Notes: generated by a model from the letters alone, not told the origin. 64,000 nt of DNA from Actinacidiphila bryophytorum (GCF_016916835.1 NZ_JAFFIX010000007.1:1-64000); one strand, 5' to 3'. Shown: positions 38,220-46,976, counted from the first letter of the stretch. A program made the numbers and translations.

Positions 38220-39263
38220 TCAGGCCGCCCCGCCAGCGCCGGCGTCCCTGGCCAGCGCGGTCAGCCGGGACACTGCACGGAAGTACTTCTTGCGGTAGCC
38301 GCCGGCCAGCAGTTCCGCCGCGAACAGCCGGTCGAAGGGCACCCCCGAGGCCATCACCGGTATCTCCCGGTCGTAGAACCGGTCGGCGAGCACCACGAGA
38401 CGCAGCGCCGTCGCCTGGTCGGTGACCTCGCTGACCCCCGTCAGAAAGACCGCCTCGACCCCGTCGCACAACGCCCCGTACCGGCTCGGATGCACCGTCG
38501 CCAGATGCGCGGCCAGCGCCCCGAAGTCGTCCAGCGCGGAACCCGGCGTCCGCAGCGCCGCCCGCGTCACCTGCTCGTCCACGTACGGCTCCGGCGCCTG
38601 CGGAAGCCCCCGGTGCCGGTAGTCCTCACCGTCGATCCGCACACTGGTGAACCGCGCCGACAGCCCCTGTATCTCCCGCATGAAGTCCGCCGCCGCGAAC
38701 CGCCCCTCCCCCAGCTTCCCCGGCAGCGTGTTCGACGTCGCCGCCAGCCGTACGCCCGCGTCCGCGAGCTTGCCCAGCAGCGTCGACACCAGCACGGTGT
38801 CGCCCGGGTCGTCCAGCTCGAACTCGTCGATGCACAGCAGCCGGTGGTCCTTCAGCGCGTGCACCGCCGGCTGGAAGCCCAGCGCCCCGACCAGGTTCGT
38901 CAGCTCCACGAACGTCCCGAAGGCCTTGCGCTCCCTGGGCGCGGGCGTCGCATGCCACAACGAGGCCAGCAGATGGGTCTTGCCGACGCCGTAGCCGCCG
39001 TCCAGATACACCCCGCCCGCCGGCGCCGCCGGCTCCCGCCGGAACCACCCCCGCCGCGCCTCCTGCGCCGGGCGCGCCGCGAACGCCTTGAGCTGCGCCA
39101 CAGCCGCGGCCTGGCTCGGCTGCGCCGGGTCCGCCTCGTACGTCTCGAACCGCACCCCGTCGAACCGCGGCGGCGGCACCATCTCCTGGACGAGCCGCCC
39201 GACCTCGACATGCGGGCTGCGCCCGCTGAGGGCGACCGGTCTGATCAGCGCGGAAGACGACAC
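38220..39263 (-). CDS. zapE: Cell division protein ZapE (AFG1-like ATPase)
   Basis: 347 residues. AAA-type P-loop YLDGGYGVGKTHLLASLW, Walker B RLLCIDEFELDDPGD and sensor region LAATSNTLPGKLGEGRF are diagnostic. In proteobacteria ZapE associates with the Z ring; in actinobacteria its role is less clear. ATG 39263. A hairpin resembling an IS605 right end lies just upstream (39287-39306). The PPK2 start is 19 nt after its stop. Confidence 0.9.
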   Translation of the reverse strand: MSSSALIRPVALSGRSPHVEVGRLVQEMVPPPRFDGVRFETYEADPAQPSQAAAVAQLKAFAARPAQEARRGWFRREPAAPAGGVYLDGGYGVGKTHLLASLWHATPAPRERKAFGTFVELTNLVGALGFQPAVHALKDHRLLCIDEFELDDPGDTVLVSTLLGKLADAGVRLAATSNTLPGKLGEGRFAAADFMREIQGLSARFTSVRIDGEDYRHRGLPQAPEPYVDEQVTRAALRTPGSALDDFGALAAHLATVHPSRYGALCDGVEAVFLTGVSEVTDQATALRLVVLADRFYDREIPVMASGVPFDRLFAAELLAGGYRKKYFRAVSRLTALARDAGAGGAA

Positions 39264-39286
39264 GGCTCCTTAGCCTAGTCCGTCCT

Positions 39287-39353
39287 CCCACGCCTGCCGG
39301 CGTGGGGTTTCTCTCCCACCCGCACCACCCGTGCGAGTTGTAGTTCGTCGAAC
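39287..39353 (-). mobile_element. Possible remnant right end of an IS200/IS605-type element
   Basis: On the minus strand three consecutive small hairpins occur: GTTCG/CGAAC (39343-39353), CGCAC/GTGCG (39321-39335) and CCCACGCC/GGCGTGGG (39287-39306) set in GAGAAACCCCACGCC...GGCGTGGGAGG. This arrangement resembles the 3' end of TnpB-type elements, where omega-RNA hairpins lie. No tnpB frame survives upstream (39354-39661 holds no gene I can support). Read on the plus strand the last hairpin plus GTTT looks like a terminator, which would be odd between divergent genes. Confidence 0.35.
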
Positions 39354-39661
39354 GGTCTCCCAGTGGGCGGTGCCCCGCCATCGGCGGCTGCGCGCCGACA
39401 CCCCCCGGCGAACCGCCAGCAGCTGCCGCGGCCGAGGACGCAGCGAAGGCCACCTCGCCGACAACTCACCGCAAGCCGCCATCGCAGCCGAGGGGACGAT
39501 TCGGGGGTGTCCCCGCAGGCATGCGCGCGACTCCCGCCGCCTCGTTCGGGAAGAGCCGAGGCGCGCAGGCCGAGGAGATACCCCCGAAGCGGCACCGACC
39601 CCGGCCGCACACAGCACGCGCACCCCGAGCGGACCAAAAGCGCACGTGGGAGACTGCGCGC

Positions 39662-40435
39662 ATGCGCCGCCTGCTTCCTTCCGCCGGGACGACAGACCCC
39701 GACCTCGACACCCCCCGCGGCCTGGCGGCCGCCTACGCGTACCCGGCGCCCCGGGAGAAGGACCGCCCGTACCTACGGGCGAACATGGTCGCGTCGCTCG
39801 ACGGCGCCGCCCACGCCGAAGGCCGCTCCGCCCCCCTCTCCTCCCCCGCCGACATGCGCGTCTTCGGCACCCTCCGCGCCCTGGCCGACGCCGTCCTCGT
39901 CGGCGCCGAGACCGTACGCCGCGAGGGCTACCGCCCGGCGAAGGCCCGCAAGGACTTCGCCGAGCAGCGCGCCGCCGCCGGCCAGCTCCCGGCCCCGGTG
40001 ATCGCGGTGGTGAGCCGCAGCCTGGACCTGGACCTGGACGCCCCGCTGTTCCGCGAGCCGGTGACCCCGGCGACCGCGACGATCGTGCTGACCTGCACCG
40101 CCGCGCCGCGCGAGCGCAGGGCGGCGGCGGAGGCCGCCGGCGCCCGGGTGGTCCTGGCGGGGGACACCGCCGTGGACCCGGTGCGGGCGGTCGCGGAGAT
40201 GGCCGCGCTGGGCCACACCCGGCTGCTGCACGAGGGCGGCCCGCGCCTGCTGGCGCAGTTCGCGGCGGCCGGCGTGCTGGACGAGCTGTGCCTGACGGTG
40301 GCGCCGCTGCTGGTGGGCGGCGACGCGCCCCGCGTGATGAACGGCCTCCCGATGCCGGCCGGGCCGACGGCGTACGTACCCCTGTCCGTCCTGGAAGAGG
40401 GCGGACAGCTGTTCACCCGTTACGTCCGCGGGTAG
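39662..40435 (+). CDS. RibD C-terminal-domain (pyrimidine/dihydrofolate reductase-like) protein
   Basis: 257 residues. The RibD_C/DHFR-like fold shows NMVASLDGAAHAEGRSAPLS, FGTLRALADAVLVGAETVRREGY, LLHEGGPRLLAQFAAAGVLDEL and LTVAPLLVGG. It is stand-alone, without the deaminase domain of RibD, so a riboflavin role is uncertain; related proteins reduce pteridines or other NADPH substrates. ATG 39662 gives the usual start (MRRLLP). About 400 nt upstream, to zapE, lack genes. Confidence 0.82.
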   Translation: MRRLLPSAGTTDPDLDTPRGLAAAYAYPAPREKDRPYLRANMVASLDGAAHAEGRSAPLSSPADMRVFGTLRALADAVLVGAETVRREGYRPAKARKDFAEQRAAAGQLPAPVIAVVSRSLDLDLDAPLFREPVTPATATIVLTCTAAPRERRAAAEAAGARVVLAGDTAVDPVRAVAEMAALGHTRLLHEGGPRLLAQFAAAGVLDELCLTVAPLLVGGDAPRVMNGLPMPAGPTAYVPLSVLEEGGQLFTRYVRG

Positions 40436-40614
40436 ACGCCCACCACCCCTGCGGCGCGCACCGCGCGCACCCGGGGCAAGGATGAGCCGCAAAAAACCGG
40501 ATTCCACCGTTCCGCTTGGCTCCGCTCGGGAACACTTACAGCGATGCCCTGTGAAGACCGGGGCAGGATGGACCCATGGCGGCCCAGTGGCCTGCGAGAA
40601 AGAAGGACGCGTCC

Positions 40615-41106
40615 GTGTTCACGACCGTACTCATGATCGAGAAGCCGCTCGCTTCGGCGGACGTGGAGCTGATCACGTCTCTGCACGGCGAGGAGCAGGT
40701 CTCCTTCGTGGTGCTGATGCAGCCCCGCGGCGACCAGGACCGGCTGCTGCGTGCGGTGGACGACGTGGCACTCGGCTATATCGAGGACGCGGCCAAGGAG
40801 CGCGAGGTGCCGGAGGGCGAGGAGGCCTTCCAGCCCGCGGAACGGGCGCTGGCGCACTCGATCGGGGCGCTGCGCGCGGCCGGCGCGGACGCGGTCGGCG
40901 AGATCGTCCAGAAGCACCCGCTGGACATGCTCAAGACGGTCGTGGAGCGCACCGGCGCCGACGAGGTCATCGTGCTGACGGCGCCGCACTTCGTGGAGGA
41001 GTTCTTCCACCGCGACTGGACGTCGCGCGCCCGCCACAAGGTGGGCGTTCCGGTGCTGAAGCTGTTCGCACAGGCGGACGACGGCGAGCGGCCCGCGCAG
41101 GGGTGA
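40615..41106 (+). CDS. Conserved USP-like protein (often mislabelled indole-3-glycerol phosphate synthase)
   Basis: 163 residues from GTG with GAAGGA upstream (VFTTVLMIEKPLASADVE). The sequence VLMIEKPLASADVELITSLH, an acidic middle (EVPEGEEAFQPAERALAH), and TGADEVIVLTAPHFVEEFFHRDWTSRARHKVGVPVLKLF give an alternating beta/alpha pattern similar to universal stress proteins. It has none of the TrpC barrel motifs and is far too short for TrpC, though Streptomyces homologues often carry that name. Function unknown. Upstream of murC, 69 nt apart. Confidence 0.7.
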   Translation: MFTTVLMIEKPLASADVELITSLHGEEQVSFVVLMQPRGDQDRLLRAVDDVALGYIEDAAKEREVPEGEEAFQPAERALAHSIGALRAAGADAVGEIVQKHPLDMLKTVVERTGADEVIVLTAPHFVEEFFHRDWTSRARHKVGVPVLKLFAQADDGERPAQG

Positions 41107-41175
41107 CGGACGGCGGGCGCGGGCAGTGCGAGAATCGGCTGACCCGTCAACGGCTCACCCTTTGGAGACCCGCGT

Positions 41176-42570
41176 ATGAGCCCGTCCGTTCCGCCCACCA
41201 TGGACCGACCGCACTTCATCGGTATCGGCGGCGCAGGGATGTCGGGGATCGCGAAGATCCTCGCGCAGCGCGGGGCGCACGTGGCGGGCAGCGACTCGCG
41301 GGAGTCGGAGACGGCCGCGGCGCTGCGCGCCCTGGGCGTGACCGTGCACATCGGGCACGACGCCGCGCACCTGGCGCGGGACGCGACGGCCGTCGTGGTC
41401 TCCAGCGCGATCCGGCAGGAGAACCCGGAGCTGGCGGCGGCCCGCGAGCGCGGGGTACCCGTGGTGCACCGCAGCGACGCGCTGGCCGCCCTGATGGAGG
41501 GTGCCCGGGCGATCGCGGTGGCCGGCACGCACGGCAAGACGACGACCACCTCGATGCTGGCGGTCGCGCTGACCGCCCTCGGCATGGAGCCGTCGTACGC
41601 GATCGGCGGCGACCTGGACGCGCCCGGGTCGAACGCCCACCACGGCGCCGGCGAGGTCTTCGTCGCGGAGGCCGACGAGAGCGACCGCAGCTTCCACACG
41701 TACGCCCCCGAGGTGGCGATCGTGCTGAACGTGGAGCTGGACCACCACGCAAACTACGCCTCGATCGAGGAGATCTACGAGTCCTTCGAGACCTTCGTCG
41801 GCAAGGTGCGGCCCGGCGGCACCCTGGTGGTGTCGGCCGACCAGCCGGGCGCGGTGGAGCTGACCTCCCGGGTGCGGGACATGGGGGGCCTGCGGATCGT
41901 GACGGTCGGCGAGGCCGAGGGCGCGGACGTGCGGGTGGTGAAGATCAACCCGCGCGGCCTGACCAGCGAGGTCACCGTGCTGCTCGAGGGCAGGATGCTG
42001 ACCTTCACGGTGTCGGTGCCGGGCCGGCACTACGCGCTCAACGCGGTCGCCGCGCTGGCCGCGGGCATCGCGATCGGGGCGCCGGCCCGCAACCTGGCGT
42101 CGGCGCTCGGCAAGTACACCGGTGTGAAGCGCCGGCTGCAGCTCAAGGGCGAGGCGGCGGGGGTGCAGGTGATCGACTCCTACGCGCACCACCCGACCGA
42201 GATGGCCGCCGACCTGGAGGCGATCCGCGGCGCCGCGGAGGGCGGCCGGGTGCTTGTGGTCTTCCAGCCGCACCTGTTCAGCCGCACCCGGGAGCTGGGC
42301 GTGGAGATGGGCGGCGCCCTGGCGCTGGCCGACGCGTCGCTGGTGCTGGACATCTACCCGGCGCGCGAGGACCCGATCCCCGGGGTGACGAGCGCGGTCA
42401 TCATCGACGCGGCAAGGGCGGCGGGCGCCGACGTGAGCGCCGAGTCCGACCGGCAGGCGGTGCCCGCGGTGGTGGCAGGAATGGCCAAGCCGGGTGATCT
42501 CGTTCTCACCATGGGGGCGGGCGACGTGACCGACCTCGGACCGCTGATTCTCGCCCGCCTCGGCAGCTGA
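41176..42570 (+). CDS. murC: UDP-N-acetylmuramate--L-alanine ligase
   Basis: 464 residues. N-terminal Rossmann HFIGIGGAGMSGIAKIL, ATP site AVAGTHGKTTTTSMLAVAL, metal/ligand motif VAEADESDRSF, HHANY, and C-terminal VIDSYAHHPTEMAADLEAIR. It adds L-Ala to UDP-MurNAc, the first step in stem peptide synthesis. The location outside a division/cell wall cluster is usual in Streptomyces. The stop is 10 nt before msrB, so the two are probably co-transcribed. Confidence 0.95.
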   Translation: MSPSVPPTMDRPHFIGIGGAGMSGIAKILAQRGAHVAGSDSRESETAAALRALGVTVHIGHDAAHLARDATAVVVSSAIRQENPELAAARERGVPVVHRSDALAALMEGARAIAVAGTHGKTTTTSMLAVALTALGMEPSYAIGGDLDAPGSNAHHGAGEVFVAEADESDRSFHTYAPEVAIVLNVELDHHANYASIEEIYESFETFVGKVRPGGTLVVSADQPGAVELTSRVRDMGGLRIVTVGEAEGADVRVVKINPRGLTSEVTVLLEGRMLTFTVSVPGRHYALNAVAALAAGIAIGAPARNLASALGKYTGVKRRLQLKGEAAGVQVIDSYAHHPTEMAADLEAIRGAAEGGRVLVVFQPHLFSRTRELGVEMGGALALADASLVLDIYPAREDPIPGVTSAVIIDAARAAGADVSAESDRQAVPAVVAGMAKPGDLVLTMGAGDVTDLGPLILARLGS

Positions 42571-42580
42571 GAGGACCTCC

Positions 42581-42985
42581 ATGTCGTATGAAGTGAACAA
42601 GACCGACGAGCAGTGGCGCACGGAGCTGTCGCCCGAGGAGTACGCGGTCCTGCGCAAGGCCGGCACCGAGCGTCCGTTCACGGGCGAGTACACCGACGTC
42701 ACCACCGAGGGCGTGTACGCGTGCCGGGCGTGCGGCGCCGAGCTCTTCCGCTCCGACACGAAGTTCGAGTCCCACTGCGGCTGGCCGTCGTTCTACGACC
42801 CGGCCGACACCGACGCCGTCGAGCTGATCGAGGACCGCTCGATGGGCATGGTCCGCGTCGAGGTGCGCTGCGCGCGCTGCGGCTCGCACCTGGGCCACGT
42901 CTTCGAGGGCGAGGGCTACGGCACGCCCACCGACCAGCGCTACTGCATCAACTCGATCTCGCTCAAGCTCGCCCCCAAGGAGTAG
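42581..42985 (+). CDS. msrB: Peptide-methionine (R)-S-oxide reductase
   Basis: 134 residues. Structural zinc is held by CRACGAELF and CARCGSHLGHVF; the catalytic Cys is in RYCINSISL and a recycling Cys in SHCGWPSFYDP. It repairs oxidised methionine using thioredoxin. ATG follows GAGGACC. Convergent with the ABC fusion gene, 13 nt away. Confidence 0.95.
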   Translation: MSYEVNKTDEQWRTELSPEEYAVLRKAGTERPFTGEYTDVTTEGVYACRACGAELFRSDTKFESHCGWPSFYDPADTDAVELIEDRSMGMVRVEVRCARCGSHLGHVFEGEGYGTPTDQRYCINSISLKLAPKE

Positions 42986-42998
42986 CGGCCCCAGCCCG

Positions 42999-44555
42999 TC
43001 AGGGGTAGGTGCGGCGGGCGGCCCGCAGGGAGAGGGAGCAGGCCGCCGCGGCGAGCACGGCCGCGGCCGCCAGGGCCGGCACCGGGTAGGAGACGGACCC
43101 GGTGCGCGAACCGGTGACCAGGTCGGTCACCGCGGCCTGCGCCGGGGAGCCCGAGACGATCAGCACGGCGCCCGCCGCCAGCCCCGTGGCGAGCAGCGAC
43201 CAGCCGCCCCGCCGCAGCAGCGGCGGGTTCGTGAGCGCCCCGACGGCGGTGCCGAGCAGGACGGAGACCGCGGCGGCCAGCAGGCCCGCCACGGCCGCAG
43301 GGCCGACCGGCACCGCCGTGCGCATGTCGTCGGAGTAGGCGCTGCTGACGGCCGCGACGACGCCCGTGCCGACCGCGCCGAGCAGCGCGGACGCCAGCAC
43401 CGCGGTGCCCAGTGCCCCCGCCTGCGCCTGCCGGGCGCCGACCGCGGAGGCCACGCAGGCCCGCGCGGCGGGCGGCTCGTTGCCGACGCAGACCCGTACC
43501 ATCCACGCGGCGACCGGCAGCAGCAGCGCCGCCGCGTACCCGAGCGAGCCCAGCACCGGCTGGCCGCCGGACACGCCGATCGCCATGACGGCGCCGTACA
43601 GGAGCAGCGGCGGCAGCCAGCGGTGCGAGCGGGCCAGCAGCCCTGCCTGGTAGGCCAGCAGGGCCGCGGCCCGCTGCCGTACACCGGTGGCCGCGGGCAC
43701 CTCCGGCAGGTCGGGGGCGACCGCGGCGGCCGGGGTGTGGGTGCGGACACCGGTGACATGCCACGGCGGGTCCGCGCCGAGCAGCCCGCGCAGCGCCGCG
43801 TCCGACTCCTGCGCGGGCACGACGAGCCGCAGGTCCGAGTCCTCGGGGCCGCCGGGCCGCACCGCCTCGATGACGACGCCCTCCGCGGGCGGCGGCGCGG
43901 CGGTCGTCAGGTCCACGGCCACGGGTCCCGTCCCCGCCGGCACGGTCACCGTCACGGTGGCCTCGCCCGCCAGCCGGCGCGCGTCGTGGTCGACGAACAC
44001 CACCGTGCCGCCCGCCGCCACCCGGGCGCGGACCGCCGCGTCGAGGGCGCCGCGGGCGTCGGTGTCCAGGCCCGTCCACGCCTCGTCAAGGACCAGCAGC
44101 GCGGGGTCGGCCAGCAGTGCCTGCACCACCGCGACCTTCTGGCAGGTGCCCTTGGACAGCTCGTCCAGCGGGGTGCGGGCGTACGCCCCGATCCCGAAGC
44201 GGTCGAGCCAGTGCTCGGCCCGGGCCCGCGCGGCAGCCGCGGGCAGGCCGCGGAGCGCACCGATGTGGGTGAGATAGCGCAGGACGGGGAAGGGCAGCGC
44301 CGCGGGAAAGCGCTCGGGCACATACGCGGTGGACGCGGCCGGGCGGCCGGTGACCCTGCCCGCGTCGGGGGCGTCCACCCCCGCCAGGACGCGCAGCAGC
44401 GTCGACTTGCCGCTTCCGTTCACACCCTGCACGCGCACCAGCGCGCCCGCGGGCACCTCCAGCGTGACGTCCCGCAGCACCCACGGGCCGCGCACCCCGT
44501 AGCGCCGCCCCACGCCGTCGAACCGCAGCAGTCCCGTCGCACGCACGACCCTCAT
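42999..44555 (-). CDS. ABC transporter ATPase-membrane domain fusion
   Basis: 518 residues. N-terminal ATPase (1-220) with GVNGSGKSTLLRVLAG, LSKGTCQKVAVVQALL (a degenerate signature: S-K-G instead of S-G-G) and LLVLDEAWTGLD. The second half has about seven hydrophobic segments (e.g. LLLYGAVMAIGVSGG, GLLAAAVSVLLGTAVGAL). ATPase and membrane parts in one chain, ATPase first, is less usual than split exporters. Substrate unknown. ATG 44555 is 50 bp from the divergent Pth2-like gene start. Confidence 0.8.
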   Translation of the reverse strand: MRVVRATGLLRFDGVGRRYGVRGPWVLRDVTLEVPAGALVRVQGVNGSGKSTLLRVLAGVDAPDAGRVTGRPAASTAYVPERFPAALPFPVLRYLTHIGALRGLPAAAARARAEHWLDRFGIGAYARTPLDELSKGTCQKVAVVQALLADPALLVLDEAWTGLDTDARGALDAAVRARVAAGGTVVFVDHDARRLAGEATVTVTVPAGTGPVAVDLTTAAPPPAEGVVIEAVRPGGPEDSDLRLVVPAQESDAALRGLLGADPPWHVTGVRTHTPAAAVAPDLPEVPAATGVRQRAAALLAYQAGLLARSHRWLPPLLLYGAVMAIGVSGGQPVLGSLGYAAALLLPVAAWMVRVCVGNEPPAARACVASAVGARQAQAGALGTAVLASALLGAVGTGVVAAVSSAYSDDMRTAVPVGPAAVAGLLAAAVSVLLGTAVGALTNPPLLRRGGWSLLATGLAAGAVLIVSGSPAQAAVTDLVTGSRTGSVSYPVPALAAAAVLAAAACSLSLRAARRTYP

Positions 44556-44605
44556 CCTGGCCCACCCGCCCGTGGGCCGCCAAGCCGCGGTGGCAGACTG
44601 GGCCC

Positions 44606-45295
44606 GTGACCAGCCCCTTCCAGCACAGCGCCGCCGAGCGGGACGCGGCACCGCAGTTCGTCCTGCCGCTCGTGGTCCGCATCGAACGCGACGCTCCCCC
44701 CGCCCGCACCGACGCGCTGGAGACGGCCGCCCGGGCCGTACTGACCCTGCTGTCCGACGAACGCGCCACCGCCGAGGACGGCGAATGGACACAGGCGGTA
44801 CGCGACTGGGAGGACGCCAGGATCAGAAAGGTCGTACGCCGGGCGCGGGGCGCGGAATGGCGCAGGGCCGAGGCGCTGCCCGGCATCACCGTCACCGGCC
44901 GCACCGCCGAGGTGCGGGTCTACCCGCCCGTGCCGCTCGACGGCTGGCCCAAGGACCTGGCCAGGCTCCAGGTGTCCGGCACCGAGCTGGACGACCGGGG
45001 GCCGGTCCCGCCACCCGAGGCGGGAGTGCCGGTGCTCTGGATGAATCCCGAGGTAACGATGTCCGCGGGCAAGGCCATGGCCCAGGCCGGGCATGGAGCG
45101 CAGCTCGCCTGGTGGGAGCTGGGCGCTCCCGGGCGCGCTGCCTGGAGGTCGGCGGGCTTCCCCCTCGCGGTCCGCACGCCCGCGAGCCGCGTCTGGACGC
45201 GGCTCGCGTCCACCCCCGCGCTCCCCGTCGTCCGTGACGCCGGCTTCACCGAAATCCCCCCGGGCACGCCCACGGTCATCGCCTCCTACCCCTGA
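44606..45295 (+). CDS. Peptidyl-tRNA hydrolase 2 (Pth2)-like protein
   Basis: 229 residues. The C-terminal ~100 residues resemble the archaeal/eukaryal Pth2 fold: MSAGKAMAQAGHGAQLAWW (Lys156, Gln160, His163 in the KxxAQxxH-type motif) and FPLAVRTPAS. About 135 residues precede it, with no recognised domain. Bacteria normally rely on the unrelated Pth1, so this is a second, distinct type; activity on peptidyl-tRNA is not certain. GTG 44606. Ends at palindromic element copy 4. Confidence 0.65.
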   Translation: MTSPFQHSAAERDAAPQFVLPLVVRIERDAPPARTDALETAARAVLTLLSDERATAEDGEWTQAVRDWEDARIRKVVRRARGAEWRRAEALPGITVTGRTAEVRVYPPVPLDGWPKDLARLQVSGTELDDRGPVPPPEAGVPVLWMNPEVTMSAGKAMAQAGHGAQLAWWELGAPGRAAWRSAGFPLAVRTPASRVWTRLASTPALPVVRDAGFTEIPPGTPTVIASYP

Positions 45296-45336
45296 GCAGG
45301 CACTCCTCCTCACCCCCACCGGCCCGCCCCCCGTCC

Positions 45337-45448
45337 GCACAGTTCCCCGCACCCCTGAAAAACGCCCACCCCCGCAGCCAGACGGCGCCCCCTGAAAGCG
45401 CCGCCCCTGCGGAAAGAGGGCAACCCCCAGGGGCGCGGGGAACTGCGC
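45337..45448. repeat. Palindromic intergenic element, copy 4
   Basis: Left arm 45337-45356 (two differences from the core) and right arm 45429-45448 (exact). Internal GCGCC/GGCGC fold-backs are shared with copy 2. The downstream module GGGGGAAAGGCGACCGCCCA (from ~45464) also occurs in copy 5. Lies between convergent genes. Confidence 0.8.
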
Positions 45449-45509
45449 GCGCAACCCACCACCGGGGGAAAGGCGACCGCCCACCGCATGGGGCAGGACC
45501 CCGGAGGGG

Positions 45510-46445
45510 CTAGGCGGGGAGGAGGACGAGGCGGCCGCGGAGGCCGGCTTGGGCTTGGCGGGTGTGGGCCGCGGCAGCCGCGGCCAGCGGGTATGTGGCT
45601 GCCACCCGCAGCGTGAGCCGGCCGGCTTCCACAAGCGCGGCCAGCTCCGTGAGGCGCGGCCCATCCGCACGGACCCACACGTTGTGGACCCGCGTTCCCC
45701 GCCGCGGCACGGGATCGGCCCCGAGCCCGACGGCGACGAAGGCCCCGCCGGCGCGCAGCGCCTCAAGCGCTCGGGTCTTGAGGCCCGCGGCGTCGAGGAC
45801 CCCGTCCACCCCGCCGGGCACGACCGCGCGGACCGCGTCCGCGACCCGCTCCCCCCGCGGCACGAAGTGCTGCGCACCGAGGCCGCAGACGAGTTCCTCG
45901 TCGTCGGGCGAGGCGAGGGCGACGACCCGCAGCCCGCGGGCGACGGCGAGTTCGACGGCGAAGCCGCCGACGCCGCCGGCCGCGCCGGTGACGAGCAGGG
46001 TGTCGCCGGGCGCGAGGTCGAGCAGGTCGAGGGCCTGCGCCGCGGTGAGGCCGCACAGCGGCAGGGTGGCGGCTTCGGCGGACGGCACGTCGCGGGGCGC
46101 GCGCCCGACGGCGGCCGCGTCGAGTACGACGTACTCCGCGTATCCCCCGGTGACGAGGTCGAGCCGGTCGACGAGGCCGATCACGGCGTCGCCGACGGCG
46201 AATCCCGCCCCCGCCCCGACGGCGTCGACCGTGCCGACGACGTCCCAGCCGATCCCGAACTGCGGCTGCGGTTCCGCGAAGCCGATGGTGATCATGGATC
46301 CGGCGCGTACGGCGAGGTCGATGGGGTTGACCGCGGCGGCCTGGACCGCGATGCGCACCTGCCCGGGGCCGGGCTCCGGCAGCGGCTGCTCGACGGTGAC
46401 CAGCGCCTCGGGACCGCCGAAGTCCCGTACGACGACTGCACGCAT
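45510..46445 (-). CDS. Zinc-type/quinone oxidoreductase (MDR family)
   Basis: 311 residues. GroES-like part with VQAAAVNPIDLAVRAG; Rossmann LLVTGAAGGVGGFAVELAVARGL. No catalytic zinc ligands, so a quinone-reductase or enoyl-reductase-like enzyme using NADPH. ATG 46445. The HxlR regulator gene is divergent 111 bp away and probably controls it in response to an electrophile or quinone, as in known HxlR/oxidoreductase pairs. Confidence 0.83.
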   Translation of the reverse strand: MRAVVVRDFGGPEALVTVEQPLPEPGPGQVRIAVQAAAVNPIDLAVRAGSMITIGFAEPQPQFGIGWDVVGTVDAVGAGAGFAVGDAVIGLVDRLDLVTGGYAEYVVLDAAAVGRAPRDVPSAEAATLPLCGLTAAQALDLLDLAPGDTLLVTGAAGGVGGFAVELAVARGLRVVALASPDDEELVCGLGAQHFVPRGERVADAVRAVVPGGVDGVLDAAGLKTRALEALRAGGAFVAVGLGADPVPRRGTRVHNVWVRADGPRLTELAALVEAGRLTLRVAATYPLAAAAAAHTRQAQAGLRGRLVLLPA

Positions 46446-46499
46446 GGCTGTTCTCCTGGGTTCACGAGGGTGTGGCGGACACCTGCGAACCTAGATCGC

Positions 46500-46540
46500 G
46501 TTACTCTCTTTCGGTAAGAAGGCACCTGGAAGTGCGTAAC
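46500..46540. promoter_or_regulatory. Candidate HxlR operator in divergent promoter
   Basis: GTTAC (46500-46504) is opposed by GTAAC (46536-46540), and TTAC (46501-46504) by GTAA (46514-46517). HxlR-family proteins bind dyads of this kind in divergent promoters. The region is locally AT-richer than its surroundings. Pattern-based only. Confidence 0.4.
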
Positions 46541-46556
46541 CCACGTGGGAGTCGTC

Positions 46557-46970
46557 ATGCCGACAAGGACCGCGGCCGAGCGCCGCGCGGAGGCCAGGGC
46601 CGCGTATGACGCCTTCATGGCGGAGTGCCCGTCGCGGCAGCTGCTGGAGCGGATCAGCGACAAGTGGGCGACGCTGATCGTCACGGCACTGGCTGACGGC
46701 CCGCGGCGCTATGCGGAGCTGGCCAGGACGATCGCGGGGGTGAGCCAGAAGATGCTGACCCAGACGCTGCGCGCGCTGGAGCGCGACGGCCTGGTGACGC
46801 GTACGGTCACCGCGTCCGTGCCGGTCAGGGTGGACTACGAGCTGACCGGCATCGGGCGGGAGCTGCTCGTCGTGCTGGCGGCCGTCAAGTCATGGTCGGA
46901 GCGGCACATCGAGCAGGTGCTGGACGCCCGCGACGCCTATGACGCGGCGCACGCGGACGACAGGCCCTAG
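46557..46970 (+). CDS. HxlR family transcriptional regulator
   Basis: 137 residues. The winged-helix core CPSRQLLERISDKWATLIVTALADGPRRYAEL, then ISQK-like GVSQKMLTQTLRALERDGLVTR and VRVDYELTGIGREL, is diagnostic of HxlR. A Cys (C25 region, AECPSR) sits at the N-terminal position where thiol sensing is known in some family members. ATG 46557 is favoured over GTG 46545. Divergent from the oxidoreductase gene. Confidence 0.87.
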   Translation: MPTRTAAERRAEARAAYDAFMAECPSRQLLERISDKWATLIVTALADGPRRYAELARTIAGVSQKMLTQTLRALERDGLVTRTVTASVPVRVDYELTGIGRELLVVLAAVKSWSERHIEQVLDARDAYDAAHADDRP

Positions 46971-46976
46971 GGCGGG

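Noticed and set aside
39275..39637. Minus-strand 120-codon frame upstream of zapE as a tnpB remnant.
   Set aside because: No TnpB catalytic residues or zinc-finger cysteine pattern can be recognised; only the end hairpin was kept as weak evidence.
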